Source: Flavobacteria bacterium RIFCSPLOWO2_12_FULL_31_7
Lineage (GTDB): Bacteria > Bacteroidota > Bacteroidia > Flavobacteriales > Flavobacteriaceae
Length of the DNA: 24,901 nucleotides
Assembly (NCBI GenBank): GCA_001800945.1
Contig: MGWJ01000125.1
Span: 1 to 24,901 of the forward strand
Reading direction: 5' to 3'
Part shown: piece after piece, positions 1 through 7,233 of the stretch
Layout: every line of letters begins with the position of its first letter
Numbering within the stretch: the stretch's first letter is position 1
Program-made: the position numbers and the translations under genes
Notes under the pieces: model-generated
Seen by the model: only the letters and a program-made list of their open reading frames with translations
Told to the model about the DNA's origin: nothing
Database searches by the model: none

Positions 1-501
1 AGTAAGTATAAAATGGCCATGACAATTTTAGCTACCATGCGAGGCATTCCACAATTGTATTACGGTTCTGAAATTGGAATGGCAGGCGATAAAGGAAAAG
101 GTGATGCCGATATCAGACAAGATTTTCCAGGTGGATGGAATTCAGATAAAAACAACGCTTTTTCAGCTTCAGGTAGAACCGCAGAGCAAGCTAAATATTT
201 TGATTTTACGGCTAAAGTTTTCAATTGGAGAAAATCTAAATCGGTGATTCACAACGGAAAATTAATGCATTATCTTCCAGATAATAACGTTTATGTGTAT
301 TTTCGTTACAACGATACCGAAAGCGTAATGGTTGTGGTAAACAATAGTAAAGACAAGCAAACTTTTAAATTAGACCGTTTCAAAGAAAGTTTAGGTTCTT
401 ATTCAAGCGGAAAAGATGTAATTTCTGAAGTAAATTTCGATTTAAAATCGGAACTTACCATTGAAGGAAAATCGAGTTTAATCTTAGAATTAAAAAAATA
501 A
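1..501 (+). CDS. GH13 glycosidase, neopullulanase/SusA-like, 3' end only
   Basis: The reading frame is open from base 1, so the gene starts before the window and only the last 166 residues are present. The fragment begins with the end of the (beta/alpha)8 barrel: TMRGIPQLYYGSEIGM is typical of GH13 barrels after the last catalytic Asp. A GDADIRQDFPGGW segment follows, as in Bacteroidota neopullulanase/cyclomaltodextrinase enzymes, and then a C-terminal beta domain ending in LILELKK. Family knowledge suggests hydrolysis of alpha-1,4 glucans or maltodextrins, probably in the periplasm, but the catalytic residues and any signal peptide lie outside the window. The stop codon is two bases before the next GH13 gene, so the two are almost certainly one operon and the tail of a Sus-like starch locus. 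The family is fairly sure; the exact substrate is not. Confidence 0.85.
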   Translation, partial: SKYKMAMTILATMRGIPQLYYGSEIGMAGDKGKGDADIRQDFPGGWNSDKNNAFSASGRTAEQAKYFDFTAKVFNWRKSKSVIHNGKLMHYLPDNNVYVYFRYNDTESVMVVVNNSKDKQTFKLDRFKESLGSYSSGKDVISEVNFDLKSELTIEGKSSLILELKK

Positions 502-503
502 AC

Positions 504-1937
504 ATGAAGAAGATTCTTTTATCAGGATTAATCATTTCAACATTATTTAGTTGTAAAACCTCGCAACCACAAATCGTGAATTTGCCACCTGAAGGTTATC
601 ATTTAACCGATAGCAGTTTAGAAAATGCGGTGATTTACCAAGTGAACATTCGTCAATATTCGCCAGAAGGTTCGTTCAATGCGTTTACCAAAGACATTCC
701 AAATTTGAAACAATTGGGTGTAAAAGTAATTTGGGTGATGCCGATTTTTCCTATTTCGCAAACGAAAAGAAAAGCAACTGGTGGCGATGATAGCAAATTT
801 GCCTCAGAAATGCCAGCAGCGGAACAACATAAATATTTAGGAAGTTATTATGCGGTTTCTGATTTTAAAAAAGTCAATCCTGAATTTGGTACGATGGACG
901 ATTTCAGAAAATTAGTCAAAACCGCTCATGCTAATGGCATTTATGTAATCTTAGATTGGGTTCCTAATCACACAGGTTGGGATCACGTTTGGATTAATGA
1001 ACATCCAGAATATTATACCAAAAATGAAAAAGGTGAAATTATCGATCCTATCAATCCAGAAACAGGAAAATCTTGGGGTTGGACAGATGTAGCCGATTTA
1101 AATTATGACAATCAAGCACTTCGTAAAGAAATGACTGCCGACATGAAATATTGGATTCAAAAAGAAGGCATTGACGGTTTCCGTTGTGATGTAGCCGGAA
1201 ATGTGCCAACCGATTTTTGGCAACAAGCGATTCCAGAATTACGCAAAGAGAAAAATATTTTCATGTTAGCAGAGGCTTGGGAACCAGAATTATTAAAAGA
1301 CAATTTATTTGATATGGCTTACGCTTGGGACGGGCATCATACAAGTAACAAAATCGCACAAGGCAAAGAAAATGTTTCGGCTTGGGATAAATATATGGTA
1401 GAGAAAAATAAAAAATACGAAGCCAATGATATTTTAATGAATTTCGTAGACAATCATGATGAAAATTCATGGAATGGAACCATTTCATCTCGATTAGGCG
1501 AGGCGGAAGAAGCAATGACAGTATTAACGTATGTGATGCCCGGAATGCCATTAGTTTATAGCGGAAACGAATACGGATTGAATCACAGTTTGAAGTTTTT
1601 CGAGAAAGATTCCATTCCAAAAACAAAAGGTGCGGCTTGGGATTTGAGAGCAAAATTAGGTCAATTAAAAAACGAAAACTCTGCTTTAAACGGAGGGAAA
1701 AATCCTGCAGGATTCAACAGGATAAACACTTCTTCAGATACTACTATTTTAGCTTTCGAACGAGAAAATAAAGGTAAAAAAGTAATTTATATCGCCAATC
1801 TTTCTAAAACGAATCAGAAAGTTAAATTGGAATTAAGCGGAACTTTTACTAATTTTATGACTAATGAAAAAATAAGCTTTTCAAAAGGGAAAGAAATTTC
1901 ATTGCAACCTTGGCAATATTATATCGTAACGAATTAA
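504..1937 (+). CDS. alpha-amylase family (GH13) lipoprotein
   Basis: This is a 477-residue GH13 enzyme with a lipoprotein signal: a charged MKK start, a short hydrophobic stretch, then LFSC with the lipidated Cys at 17. It is probably anchored in the outer membrane or facing the periplasm. The GH13 conserved regions are in order: DWVPNH at 151-156, GFRCDV at 225-230 with nucleophile Asp229, AEAWE at 256-260 with acid/base Glu257, and FVDNHD at 314-319 with Asp319. A C-terminal beta domain covers about 400-477. All three catalytic acids are present, so it should be active on alpha-1,4-linked glucans. It starts two bases after the preceding GH13 gene. Together the two resemble the glycosidase part of a maltodextrin/starch utilisation operon, in which a surface amylase feeds oligosaccharides to a periplasmic neopullulanase. 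Which exact product it makes cannot be read from the sequence. Confidence 0.93.
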   Translation: MKKILLSGLIISTLFSCKTSQPQIVNLPPEGYHLTDSSLENAVIYQVNIRQYSPEGSFNAFTKDIPNLKQLGVKVIWVMPIFPISQTKRKATGGDDSKFASEMPAAEQHKYLGSYYAVSDFKKVNPEFGTMDDFRKLVKTAHANGIYVILDWVPNHTGWDHVWINEHPEYYTKNEKGEIIDPINPETGKSWGWTDVADLNYDNQALRKEMTADMKYWIQKEGIDGFRCDVAGNVPTDFWQQAIPELRKEKNIFMLAEAWEPELLKDNLFDMAYAWDGHHTSNKIAQGKENVSAWDKYMVEKNKKYEANDILMNFVDNHDENSWNGTISSRLGEAEEAMTVLTYVMPGMPLVYSGNEYGLNHSLKFFEKDSIPKTKGAAWDLRAKLGQLKNENSALNGGKNPAGFNRINTSSDTTILAFERENKGKKVIYIANLSKTNQKVKLELSGTFTNFMTNEKISFSKGKEISLQPWQYYIVTN

Positions 1938-1942
1938 AATAA

Positions 1943-2380
1943 ATGAAAGATTTACCTGCGTTTTTAAAAGAAAAAAAATACAAAGGCATTAAATTTAAGT
2001 TTTTAAAAACGCAGCATTTACTAATTAAAGTTAAAGTAAATGGTATTGCTGGAAATTTTATTTTAGATACAGGAGCTTCTAATACTTGTATCGGTTTAGA
2101 GAGTATTGAAAAATACCGATTGGAAGTTAAAGATTACGAAAGCTTTGCAGCTAGCGCCAGTTCTACAACTATGTATGCTAAAATATCAAAAGGCAATTAT
2201 CTCCAAATTGGTTCTTGGAAACAATTGCCTGCTACTTTTATACTATTCGATTTATCTCACGTAAACGAAGCCTTATCACAGCAAAAAATAAAACCTGTTG
2301 ATGGTATTATTGGTGCCGATGTGTTACTCAAAGGAAACGCAATTATTGATTATCCGAATTTGTGTCTGTATTTGCTATAG
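1943..2380 (+). CDS. retropepsin-like aspartic protease family protein
   Basis: This is a 145-residue single-domain protein of the clan AA, retropepsin-like type. The active-site motif ILDTGASNT lies near residue 40, with the catalytic Asp at 42. The second family hallmark, hydrophobic-hydrophobic-Gly, appears as DGIIGADVL at about 120-128. There is no signal peptide or membrane segment, so it is predicted to be cytoplasmic. Such proteins act as homodimers, each chain giving one Asp. The natural substrate is unknown for most bacterial members. It begins five bases after the amylase stop, so it may be read with the GH13 operon, although no functional link is evident. Its 3' end overlaps the convergent MFS gene by 38 bp. 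Confidence 0.85.
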   Translation: MKDLPAFLKEKKYKGIKFKFLKTQHLLIKVKVNGIAGNFILDTGASNTCIGLESIEKYRLEVKDYESFAASASSTTMYAKISKGNYLQIGSWKQLPATFILFDLSHVNEALSQQKIKPVDGIIGADVLLKGNAIIDYPNLCLYLL

Positions 2381-3608
2381 TTATTGCGGCAAGTAAGCGT
2401 TGTTTTTTAAACGAATAAAAAGCAATAATCGCACTAAATAACATCAAAATTCCACCTAAAATAAAAGGTGCTCCTGGGAAATGTATGGTCGCATTTTTAT
2501 TAGAAAAATTATAAAATACATTCGACATCAATGGTGGTCCGATAATCGCCGTGGCACTCATAATACTCGTTAAAGTTCCCTGAATTTCTCCTTGTTCGTT
2601 AGCTGGAACATTTTCTGTAATGACAGATTGTAAAGCCGGACCCGCAATTCCACCTAAACAATACGGAATTAAAAAGGTAAACATCATCCAACTTTCTGTA
2701 GCCATTGAAAATAAAAACATACCTAATGTGTATAAAATTAAGCCGTAAATGATGCTTTTCTCGTTACCAATTTTCGGATTGATCCATCGGATTAAACCAC
2801 CTTGTACAATTCCGACCAACAAACCGATAATTCCTAAAGAAATTCCGACCATTTTTTCATCCCATTTGAATTGGTACATGGTAAAATAACTCCAATTGCT
2901 ATGAACGGCATGCGAACCAATATACACCAACATGATTGAAATAAATAAACCAAAAATTTTAGGATACTTTCTCAAGTTCATAATAGCTTTAATCGGGTTG
3001 GTTTTACTCCAATCTAGTTCTCTTCGGTTTTCTTTTGGTAACGATTCTGGTAATACAAAGTAGCCATATAAGAAGTTGATGAAGCACAAAGCTGCTGCTG
3101 CATAAAACGGAACTCTTGCGCCAAATTGTCCTAGCAAACCACCAATTACTGGTCCGATTATGAATCCAATTCCGAAAGCCGCACCAATCATTCCGAAGTT
3201 TTTAGCTCGGTTTTCTGGCGTGCTAATATCGGCAATGTAAGCTGTAGCTGTAGTGATACTTGCCCCAGTTATTCCAGATATAAATCGGGCTACAAAAAGC
3301 CACATTAAAGTAGGAGCAAAGGCTATAAATAAATAATCTATCGAAAATCCTAAAAGTGAAAATAAGATAATTGGTCGACGACCGTATTTATCACTTAGAT
3401 TTCCAATTAGAGGCGACAATAAAAATTGAGTAAATGCATAAGTGAATAACAACCAACCGCCAATTTTAGAAGCATCACTTAAATCACCACCAGTTAATTC
3501 TTGAATTAATTTTGGTACAACCGGAATAATAATTCCCCAACCTGTAATGTCTATTACCAAGGTTAAAAATATAAATCCTATCGCTGCTTTTTTCTCTGTT
3601 TTCTTCAT
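2343..3608 (-). CDS. MFS transporter, TCR/Tet-like drug:H+ antiporter family
   Basis: This is a 421-residue major facilitator with about 12 hydrophobic segments. The first loop carries motif A as GNLSDKYGRRP, and an N-terminal helix runs through LVIDITGWGIIIPVVP, the pattern of the TetA-like exporter group. I place the start at 3608 (MKKTEKKAAIG). A start nine codons upstream, at 3635, would put coding sequence into the terminator arm and its run of T. The likely role is proton-driven export of a small molecule across the inner membrane. TetA-like sequences are common housekeeping exporters in Bacteroidota, so tetracycline resistance should not be assumed. The gene stands alone behind a terminator and is convergent with the retropepsin-like gene. 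No good promoter was found in the short space before it. Confidence 0.88.
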   Translation of the reverse strand: MKKTEKKAAIGFIFLTLVIDITGWGIIIPVVPKLIQELTGGDLSDASKIGGWLLFTYAFTQFLLSPLIGNLSDKYGRRPIILFSLLGFSIDYLFIAFAPTLMWLFVARFISGITGASITTATAYIADISTPENRAKNFGMIGAAFGIGFIIGPVIGGLLGQFGARVPFYAAAALCFINFLYGYFVLPESLPKENRRELDWSKTNPIKAIMNLRKYPKIFGLFISIMLVYIGSHAVHSNWSYFTMYQFKWDEKMVGISLGIIGLLVGIVQGGLIRWINPKIGNEKSIIYGLILYTLGMFLFSMATESWMMFTFLIPYCLGGIAGPALQSVITENVPANEQGEIQGTLTSIMSATAIIGPPLMSNVFYNFSNKNATIHFPGAPFILGGILMLFSAIIAFYSFKKQRLLAAITIANTDTNSDNQ

Positions 3609-3621
3609 AAAACAAAGTAAC

Positions 3622-3675
3622 AAAAAAAATCCCAAACTCTGTTACACTGAGTGGAGTCGAAGTGTGAATTTGGGA
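3622..3675 (-). terminator. intrinsic terminator after the 3728-4516 gene
   Basis: Read on the minus strand, the arms TCCCAAATTC and GAGTTTGGGA (plus-strand 3666-3675 and 3630-3639, one mismatch) enclose an inner ACACT/AGTGT stem (plus-strand 3661-3665 and 3644-3648). Eight Ts follow. It lies about 50 bases after the stop of the secreted protein gene and directly before the MFS gene. The outer arms are the same as those of the sucB terminator at 11391-11421. Confidence 0.8.
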
Positions 3676-3727
3676 ATGATATTTTGAATATTTGAGTTTC
3701 AATTATTTTCCATAAAATTCGACCGAA

Positions 3728-4516
3728 TTAATTCTCATCTAAAATTACTTTGAAGTCAATTTCTTGATATGTTGAAGCATCTTTGATACTTATTGTAGCT
3801 ATGTTAGTAGCATCGCTTCTTGAAAAAAGAAACGTTTTGATAGAATCATTTTTAATTCCTTCGGGATATTTATTGTATGTCGTAAAAAGTGAATCAATAT
3901 CTAAAACACTATTTTTAGCATCTTCACAATAAATCAACATATTAAATAGTTCATAATAACTTTCAAAGGTCTTTTTTAATGTTTTTTCAAACCATTTTTG
4001 ATTTAAATTATTTGCTTTTATGAGGCTGTTAATCTCCTTTTTATATTCTGACGAACTATTATCTCTTATTGATTTTAATGATTCAAGATCAATTATAATA
4101 ATTTTAACTTCATTTTTCTCGTAGATAATTTCATTTACTTTTTCTAGGATACTATCAACTTGTATAATTGTTTCTGATTCCTCTGAAACATTAAAAAAGC
4201 GTGCTTTACCATGGAGAGATAGTAATTTCTTAGTCTTTTTATTTTTTATAAAAGTAATCCAAAATTCTCTATTTGCTTGTGTTAAAAAATATTCGGGATT
4301 AATTTTTTGATGCGTTTCATCAGTTGCATAAGCGGTTATAAGTTCACATCTGTTTGTGTTAACAGGAAAATTTTTAACACTTAGCATTACAGTTTCATTA
4401 ATCACATCACTAGTGTCTATGACGGTTCTATCATGTTCAATTTTTATTTCTTGACTTTGTAAGCTACTAGAAATTAGCAAAAACAAGATAAATAACTTTA
4501 CCGTAATGTTTTTCAT
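3728..4516 (-). CDS. secreted protein of unknown function
   Basis: I do not recognise this 262-residue protein. It has a clear N-terminal signal peptide (MKNITVKLFILFLLISSSL, cleavage probably near SLQSQ), so it should be exported to the periplasm or beyond. The mature part is rich in Lys, Glu, Ile and Asn, with one segment (about 120-200) likely to be mostly helical. No catalytic motif, lipobox or T9SS sorting domain is visible. It is the last gene of a compact group with the two membrane-protein genes at 4530-5087 and 5104-5370; the gap to the former is 13 bases. Co-transcription with them is likely. It is followed by a strong terminator. Confidence 0.75.
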   Translation of the reverse strand: MKNITVKLFILFLLISSSLQSQEIKIEHDRTVIDTSDVINETVMLSVKNFPVNTNRCELITAYATDETHQKINPEYFLTQANREFWITFIKNKKTKKLLSLHGKARFFNVSEESETIIQVDSILEKVNEIIYEKNEVKIIIIDLESLKSIRDNSSSEYKKEINSLIKANNLNQKWFEKTLKKTFESYYELFNMLIYCEDAKNSVLDIDSLFTTYNKYPEGIKNDSIKTFLFSRSDATNIATISIKDASTYQEIDFKVILDEN

Positions 4517-4529
4517 GTTTTTGATTTAC

Positions 4530-5087
4530 TCAATGGATTCCTTTTTTACTTTTTTGCCAAGCCGATTCATATCCTAAATCAATAGATGGATATATACTTT
4601 TAACAAATTCTAAAACTTTATTTCTGTCACTTTCTGATGCTTCAAATAGAGAAGGAAAGACGTTTACATTAGTTTTAAACAAACTTGTTCTGCTTCCTTT
4701 TTCTTCAAAAGCATAAGAATAATTATTCATTAAATATCGGGTTCTTTTCTTAACAATATAAAATCTACCCATTTTATTTAGGTCGATAACTTCTGAGGTA
4801 TTGAACGTTTTGCCTGAATCTGTTTTGTTGTAAAAAGTGATTGTATTTCCGTCAGATTCTACCATTAAATACAGTTTTTTATTTGATAAGTAAGTATAAA
4901 TTTTTGAAGCAAATAAAAGAAAACCCGAAACTAATAGTAAACCAACAATCAAAATCCACCAAGAAAAACCTTCTTTAAAGAAAAATGTTCCGAAGCTAAT
5001 AACACCTAAACCGCAAAATAATGTTGCAGCAATACACAATAGAAATTTAAAATTCCTTTTAAACAATTCGATTTGCAAATTTCTCAT
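4530..5087 (-). CDS. membrane protein of unknown function, two TM helices plus soluble domain
   Basis: This 185-residue protein starts at MRNLQIELFKRN and has two adjacent hydrophobic segments, about residues 13-36 and 41-62. They are followed by a soluble part of about 115 residues that looks beta-rich at first (KKLYLMVESDGNTITFYNK) and ends in a helix. This layout, a short helical hairpin and then a small beta domain, resembles bacterial membrane-anchored PH-like proteins, but I see no motif that proves it. It sits in the middle of a three-gene group, 16 bases after the small membrane protein and 13 bases before the secreted protein. No function can be assigned. Confidence 0.75.
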   Translation of the reverse strand: MRNLQIELFKRNFKFLLCIAATLFCGLGVISFGTFFFKEGFSWWILIVGLLLVSGFLLFASKIYTYLSNKKLYLMVESDGNTITFYNKTDSGKTFNTSEVIDLNKMGRFYIVKKRTRYLMNNYSYAFEEKGSRTSLFKTNVNVFPSLFEASESDRNKVLEFVKSIYPSIDLGYESAWQKSKKGIH

Positions 5088-5103
5088 AGGTACAATTTAT
5101 ATT

Positions 5104-5370
5104 TTAAAAACGACCTGTTGCCATATAAAACATTAGCCAACCTGAACAACCGATGGCTAATCTCCAAATTAATTTTTTCAACAAGTCATTAGATGTTGCT
5201 TTTCCTTGTTCTAGATATTCGTCTGTTTTTTCATTTGCTGTACCTACTTTCTTAGATAATTTGGTGCCAGCAACGGTACTTAATGATATGATGTAAAGAA
5301 TTCCAACCCAAGCGGCATTTATAAATCCTAACACCATCATTATCATTCCTATAATTGCTAAAGTTTCCAT
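5104..5370 (-). CDS. small two-helix membrane protein of unknown function
   Basis: This is an 88-residue protein starting at METLAIIGMIMMVLG. It has a hydrophobic stretch at about residues 5-32, a hydrophilic middle (KLSKKVGTANEKTDEYLEQGK), and a second hydrophobic segment near the C-terminus (IWRLAIGCSGWLMFYMATG). An in-frame start 19 codons upstream at 5427 exists, but its codons coincide with the hairpin at 5389-5423, so I prefer 5370. It is the first gene of a group with the two genes downstream, 16 bases before the next. The family is not recognised. Confidence 0.7.
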   Translation of the reverse strand: METLAIIGMIMMVLGFINAAWVGILYIISLSTVAGTKLSKKVGTANEKTDEYLEQGKATSNDLLKKLIWRLAIGCSGWLMFYMATGRF

Positions 5371-5388
5371 TTTTTTAGTTTTAAAATT

Positions 5389-5423
5389 AATCCCAACCCT
5401 CATAAAGTATGAAGTTTGGGATT
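5389..5423 (-). terminator. hairpin between the 5441-6571 gene and the small membrane protein gene
   Basis: AATCCCAA (5389-5396) pairs with TTGGGATT (5416-5423), and an inner TCATA/TATGA stem closes a three-base loop, with two mismatches between. It lies 18 bases after the stop of the 376-residue secreted protein and 19 bases before the ATG at 5370. Only a weak T-rich tail follows on the minus strand (TTAATTTT), so it may be a partial terminator, an mRNA end stabiliser or a 5' leader structure. Its outer arms match the other two terminators in the window. Confidence 0.6.
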
Positions 5424-5440
5424 TCAATATTTTTTAAAAA

Positions 5441-6571
5441 TTATTTTTTAATGCTTTTTAGAAACGTTTGCATGTAAGTATCAATAGCTTGTGCAGTTTC
5501 CGTACCTCTTCCAATTTCATTACACATCATTAATGTTAAATCTGGGTTTGTTGGATGATTTAAGATGTAGATTCTGAATTGCCCTACATCTTTATAAGTT
5601 TTCCCATCTTGTCTTCCGGTATTGTACAGACCAGATTGAAATGTGTATCCTTTCATGCTTCCAAAGTCTACTTTTTCATATAAACTCATTAAATCTTTTG
5701 ATTTCACATCTTTGGTTATGTAATAATCTACATTTTGTATTTGTTCATCTCGGAAAAGTACACAGATATTATACCAAGGTAAATTATATTTTTCGAAATC
5801 ATATTCATGAATTTTTTTTACTTTATCGTTATTTGAATGATAAGTAACTCTATGAATGAAATCTTTGGCTAATTCATCAACTGTCAAACCTGGATGTGCA
5901 GATTTTTCGAATGTGTAAATTTTATAAGTTTCTTGATTTTTGTGGATTTGGTAGCCTACTTCTGTATCGCTCCTGTCTGTGCTTCCTGTCTGACTAGTAT
6001 TGATATCTTCCTTTATATTAGTTTTGTCAATAGTTAAATCTAAATAAGGTAAATATAAATTTTTTGATTCCCAAATTGGTACATTAAAGAAAATAGATTC
6101 TAATAATTCCACTTTTGGACCATATTCTTTATAACCTGTTTCTTCTTTAACCCAAAAACCTACTTCTACTCGAATGGTTTTTTGCTTCTCTACACCATTA
6201 GCTCCGTCTAAAATCCATTGTAATGTATTTCCTCTAGTTAAGAAATCTTTACCTTCAAAAACACCAAACTTTTTTGTTGCGGGTGTTTTTTTCATAAAAT
6301 CTAACATGGCTGTATATCCTTCTTTTTGAAGTGTCCAATGGTTGATGTAGGTTTTGGTGTTGTCTGAAAACTCTACATATAAATTTGTAAAACCAGAATA
6401 AACGGTTACATCTTTAGGGTTTTTAAAACTAACTTGTAAAGATGCTAAATCTTTTTTAGAGATTGTTGCACCAGATTTTACTTCTTTTCCATTAATAAAA
6501 GCTGACAATTGAGCTTGAGAAAAAGTAAAAGAAAATAAAAAAACGATTACTAATAAGCGATTGATTTTCAT
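5441..6571 (-). CDS. secreted protein of unknown function
   Basis: This is a 376-residue protein with a signal peptide (MKINRLLVIVFLFSFTFSQA, cleavage near residue 20). The first part after cleavage (INGKEVKSGATISKKDL) and the following stretch look like a beta-sandwich. The second half contains a mixed alpha/beta region with several Trp, Tyr and Gly residues and no cysteine-rich or enzymatic motif that I recognise. There is no T9SS sorting domain and no lipobox, so a periplasmic protein is the simplest reading. It lies 39 bases after the membrane protein gene at 6611-7153, probably in one transcript, and is separated from the next group by a hairpin. Confidence 0.75.
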   Translation of the reverse strand: MKINRLLVIVFLFSFTFSQAQLSAFINGKEVKSGATISKKDLASLQVSFKNPKDVTVYSGFTNLYVEFSDNTKTYINHWTLQKEGYTAMLDFMKKTPATKKFGVFEGKDFLTRGNTLQWILDGANGVEKQKTIRVEVGFWVKEETGYKEYGPKVELLESIFFNVPIWESKNLYLPYLDLTIDKTNIKEDINTSQTGSTDRSDTEVGYQIHKNQETYKIYTFEKSAHPGLTVDELAKDFIHRVTYHSNNDKVKKIHEYDFEKYNLPWYNICVLFRDEQIQNVDYYITKDVKSKDLMSLYEKVDFGSMKGYTFQSGLYNTGRQDGKTYKDVGQFRIYILNHPTNPDLTLMMCNEIGRGTETAQAIDTYMQTFLKSIKK

Positions 6572-6610
6572 ATGTTTTATTTGAATGATGAAATTAATTT
6601 AGACGATTAA

Positions 6611-7153
6611 TTAAACTGTTACTTGTGATTTTTTTAAATGTAATTTGTAGCTCATAAATGCACAGGCCGCACATACCATAAGGCCAATACAAGCTATTAA
6701 TGCTATTGTTTTAGGATTTGCACCTGAAAATGTTCCTTCTTCCATATAAGGTGTGATGTACCAAAGAACTATTGATAAAAGTGCCACTAAAATACTTAAT
6801 GGTGTTACAAGTGCTTTTTTAATGAAGGCTACAACAACCATAACTAAAGCCAGTGCTGCTAATACAATTCCTGTATTTCCAGCATAATCTACTTGCCATC
6901 TTGGTGGAACACTTTCAATAAGTTCTAAATATTCTTGAATTTGCGGATCATCCACTTTAGTTACATCAATTCCTTGTTTTTTGAAGGTTTCAACTTGTTT
7001 TTTGGCATTTTCTACTAATTGATAAACTTCGTCTGTTTTTTTAGGATCTCCATCAGATCCCATTCTGTTGTCAATGTTTTTAAATAGAATTCCGGCGCAA
7101 AAACCGCCTACTAAAAAGGCTAATACCATAAAAGTTAAAGAAAGTGCTCTCAT
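6611..7153 (-). CDS. membrane protein of unknown function, about four TM helices
   Basis: This is a 180-residue protein starting at MRALSLTFMVLAFLVGG. A hydrophobic segment at residues 1-25 is followed by a hydrophilic loop of about 65 residues, rich in Asp, Lys and Gln and containing PPRWQVDYAGN. Three closely spaced hydrophobic segments then run to the C-terminus, which ends in the basic tail HLKKSQVTV. I take the start at 7153; a start at 7210 would add 19 residues (MNLFLKKLTNLFNYLTNKF) that look like AT-rich leader sequence, but it is not excluded. The gene follows the T9SS protein gene and precedes the 376-residue secreted protein on the same strand. The loop size suggests a periplasmic or cytoplasmic domain, but no family is recognised. 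Confidence 0.72.
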   Translation of the reverse strand: MRALSLTFMVLAFLVGGFCAGILFKNIDNRMGSDGDPKKTDEVYQLVENAKKQVETFKKQGIDVTKVDDPQIQEYLELIESVPPRWQVDYAGNTGIVLAALALVMVVVAFIKKALVTPLSILVALLSIVLWYITPYMEEGTFSGANPKTIALIACIGLMVCAACAFMSYKLHLKKSQVTV

Positions 7154-7233
7154 AAATTTGTTTGTTAAATAGTTAAATAAATTGGTTAGTTTTTTAAGAA
7201 ATAGATTCAATTAATAAATGAAATAGTTGCGTT

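Noticed and set aside
1261..1653. Minus-strand open frame inside the amylase gene
   Set aside because: It lies wholly within a gene with intact catalytic motifs, and its translation has no recognisable features.
2343..3608. Calling the MFS gene a tetracycline resistance determinant
   Set aside because: Only the general TCR/Tet family pattern and motif A are visible. Many chromosomal exporters share it, and there is no mobile-element context.
3609..3635. N-terminal extension of the MFS transporter from an ATG at 3635
   Set aside because: The added residues (MGFFLLLCF) overlap the T run and terminator arm. The MKKTEKKAAIG start at 3608 fits the family better.
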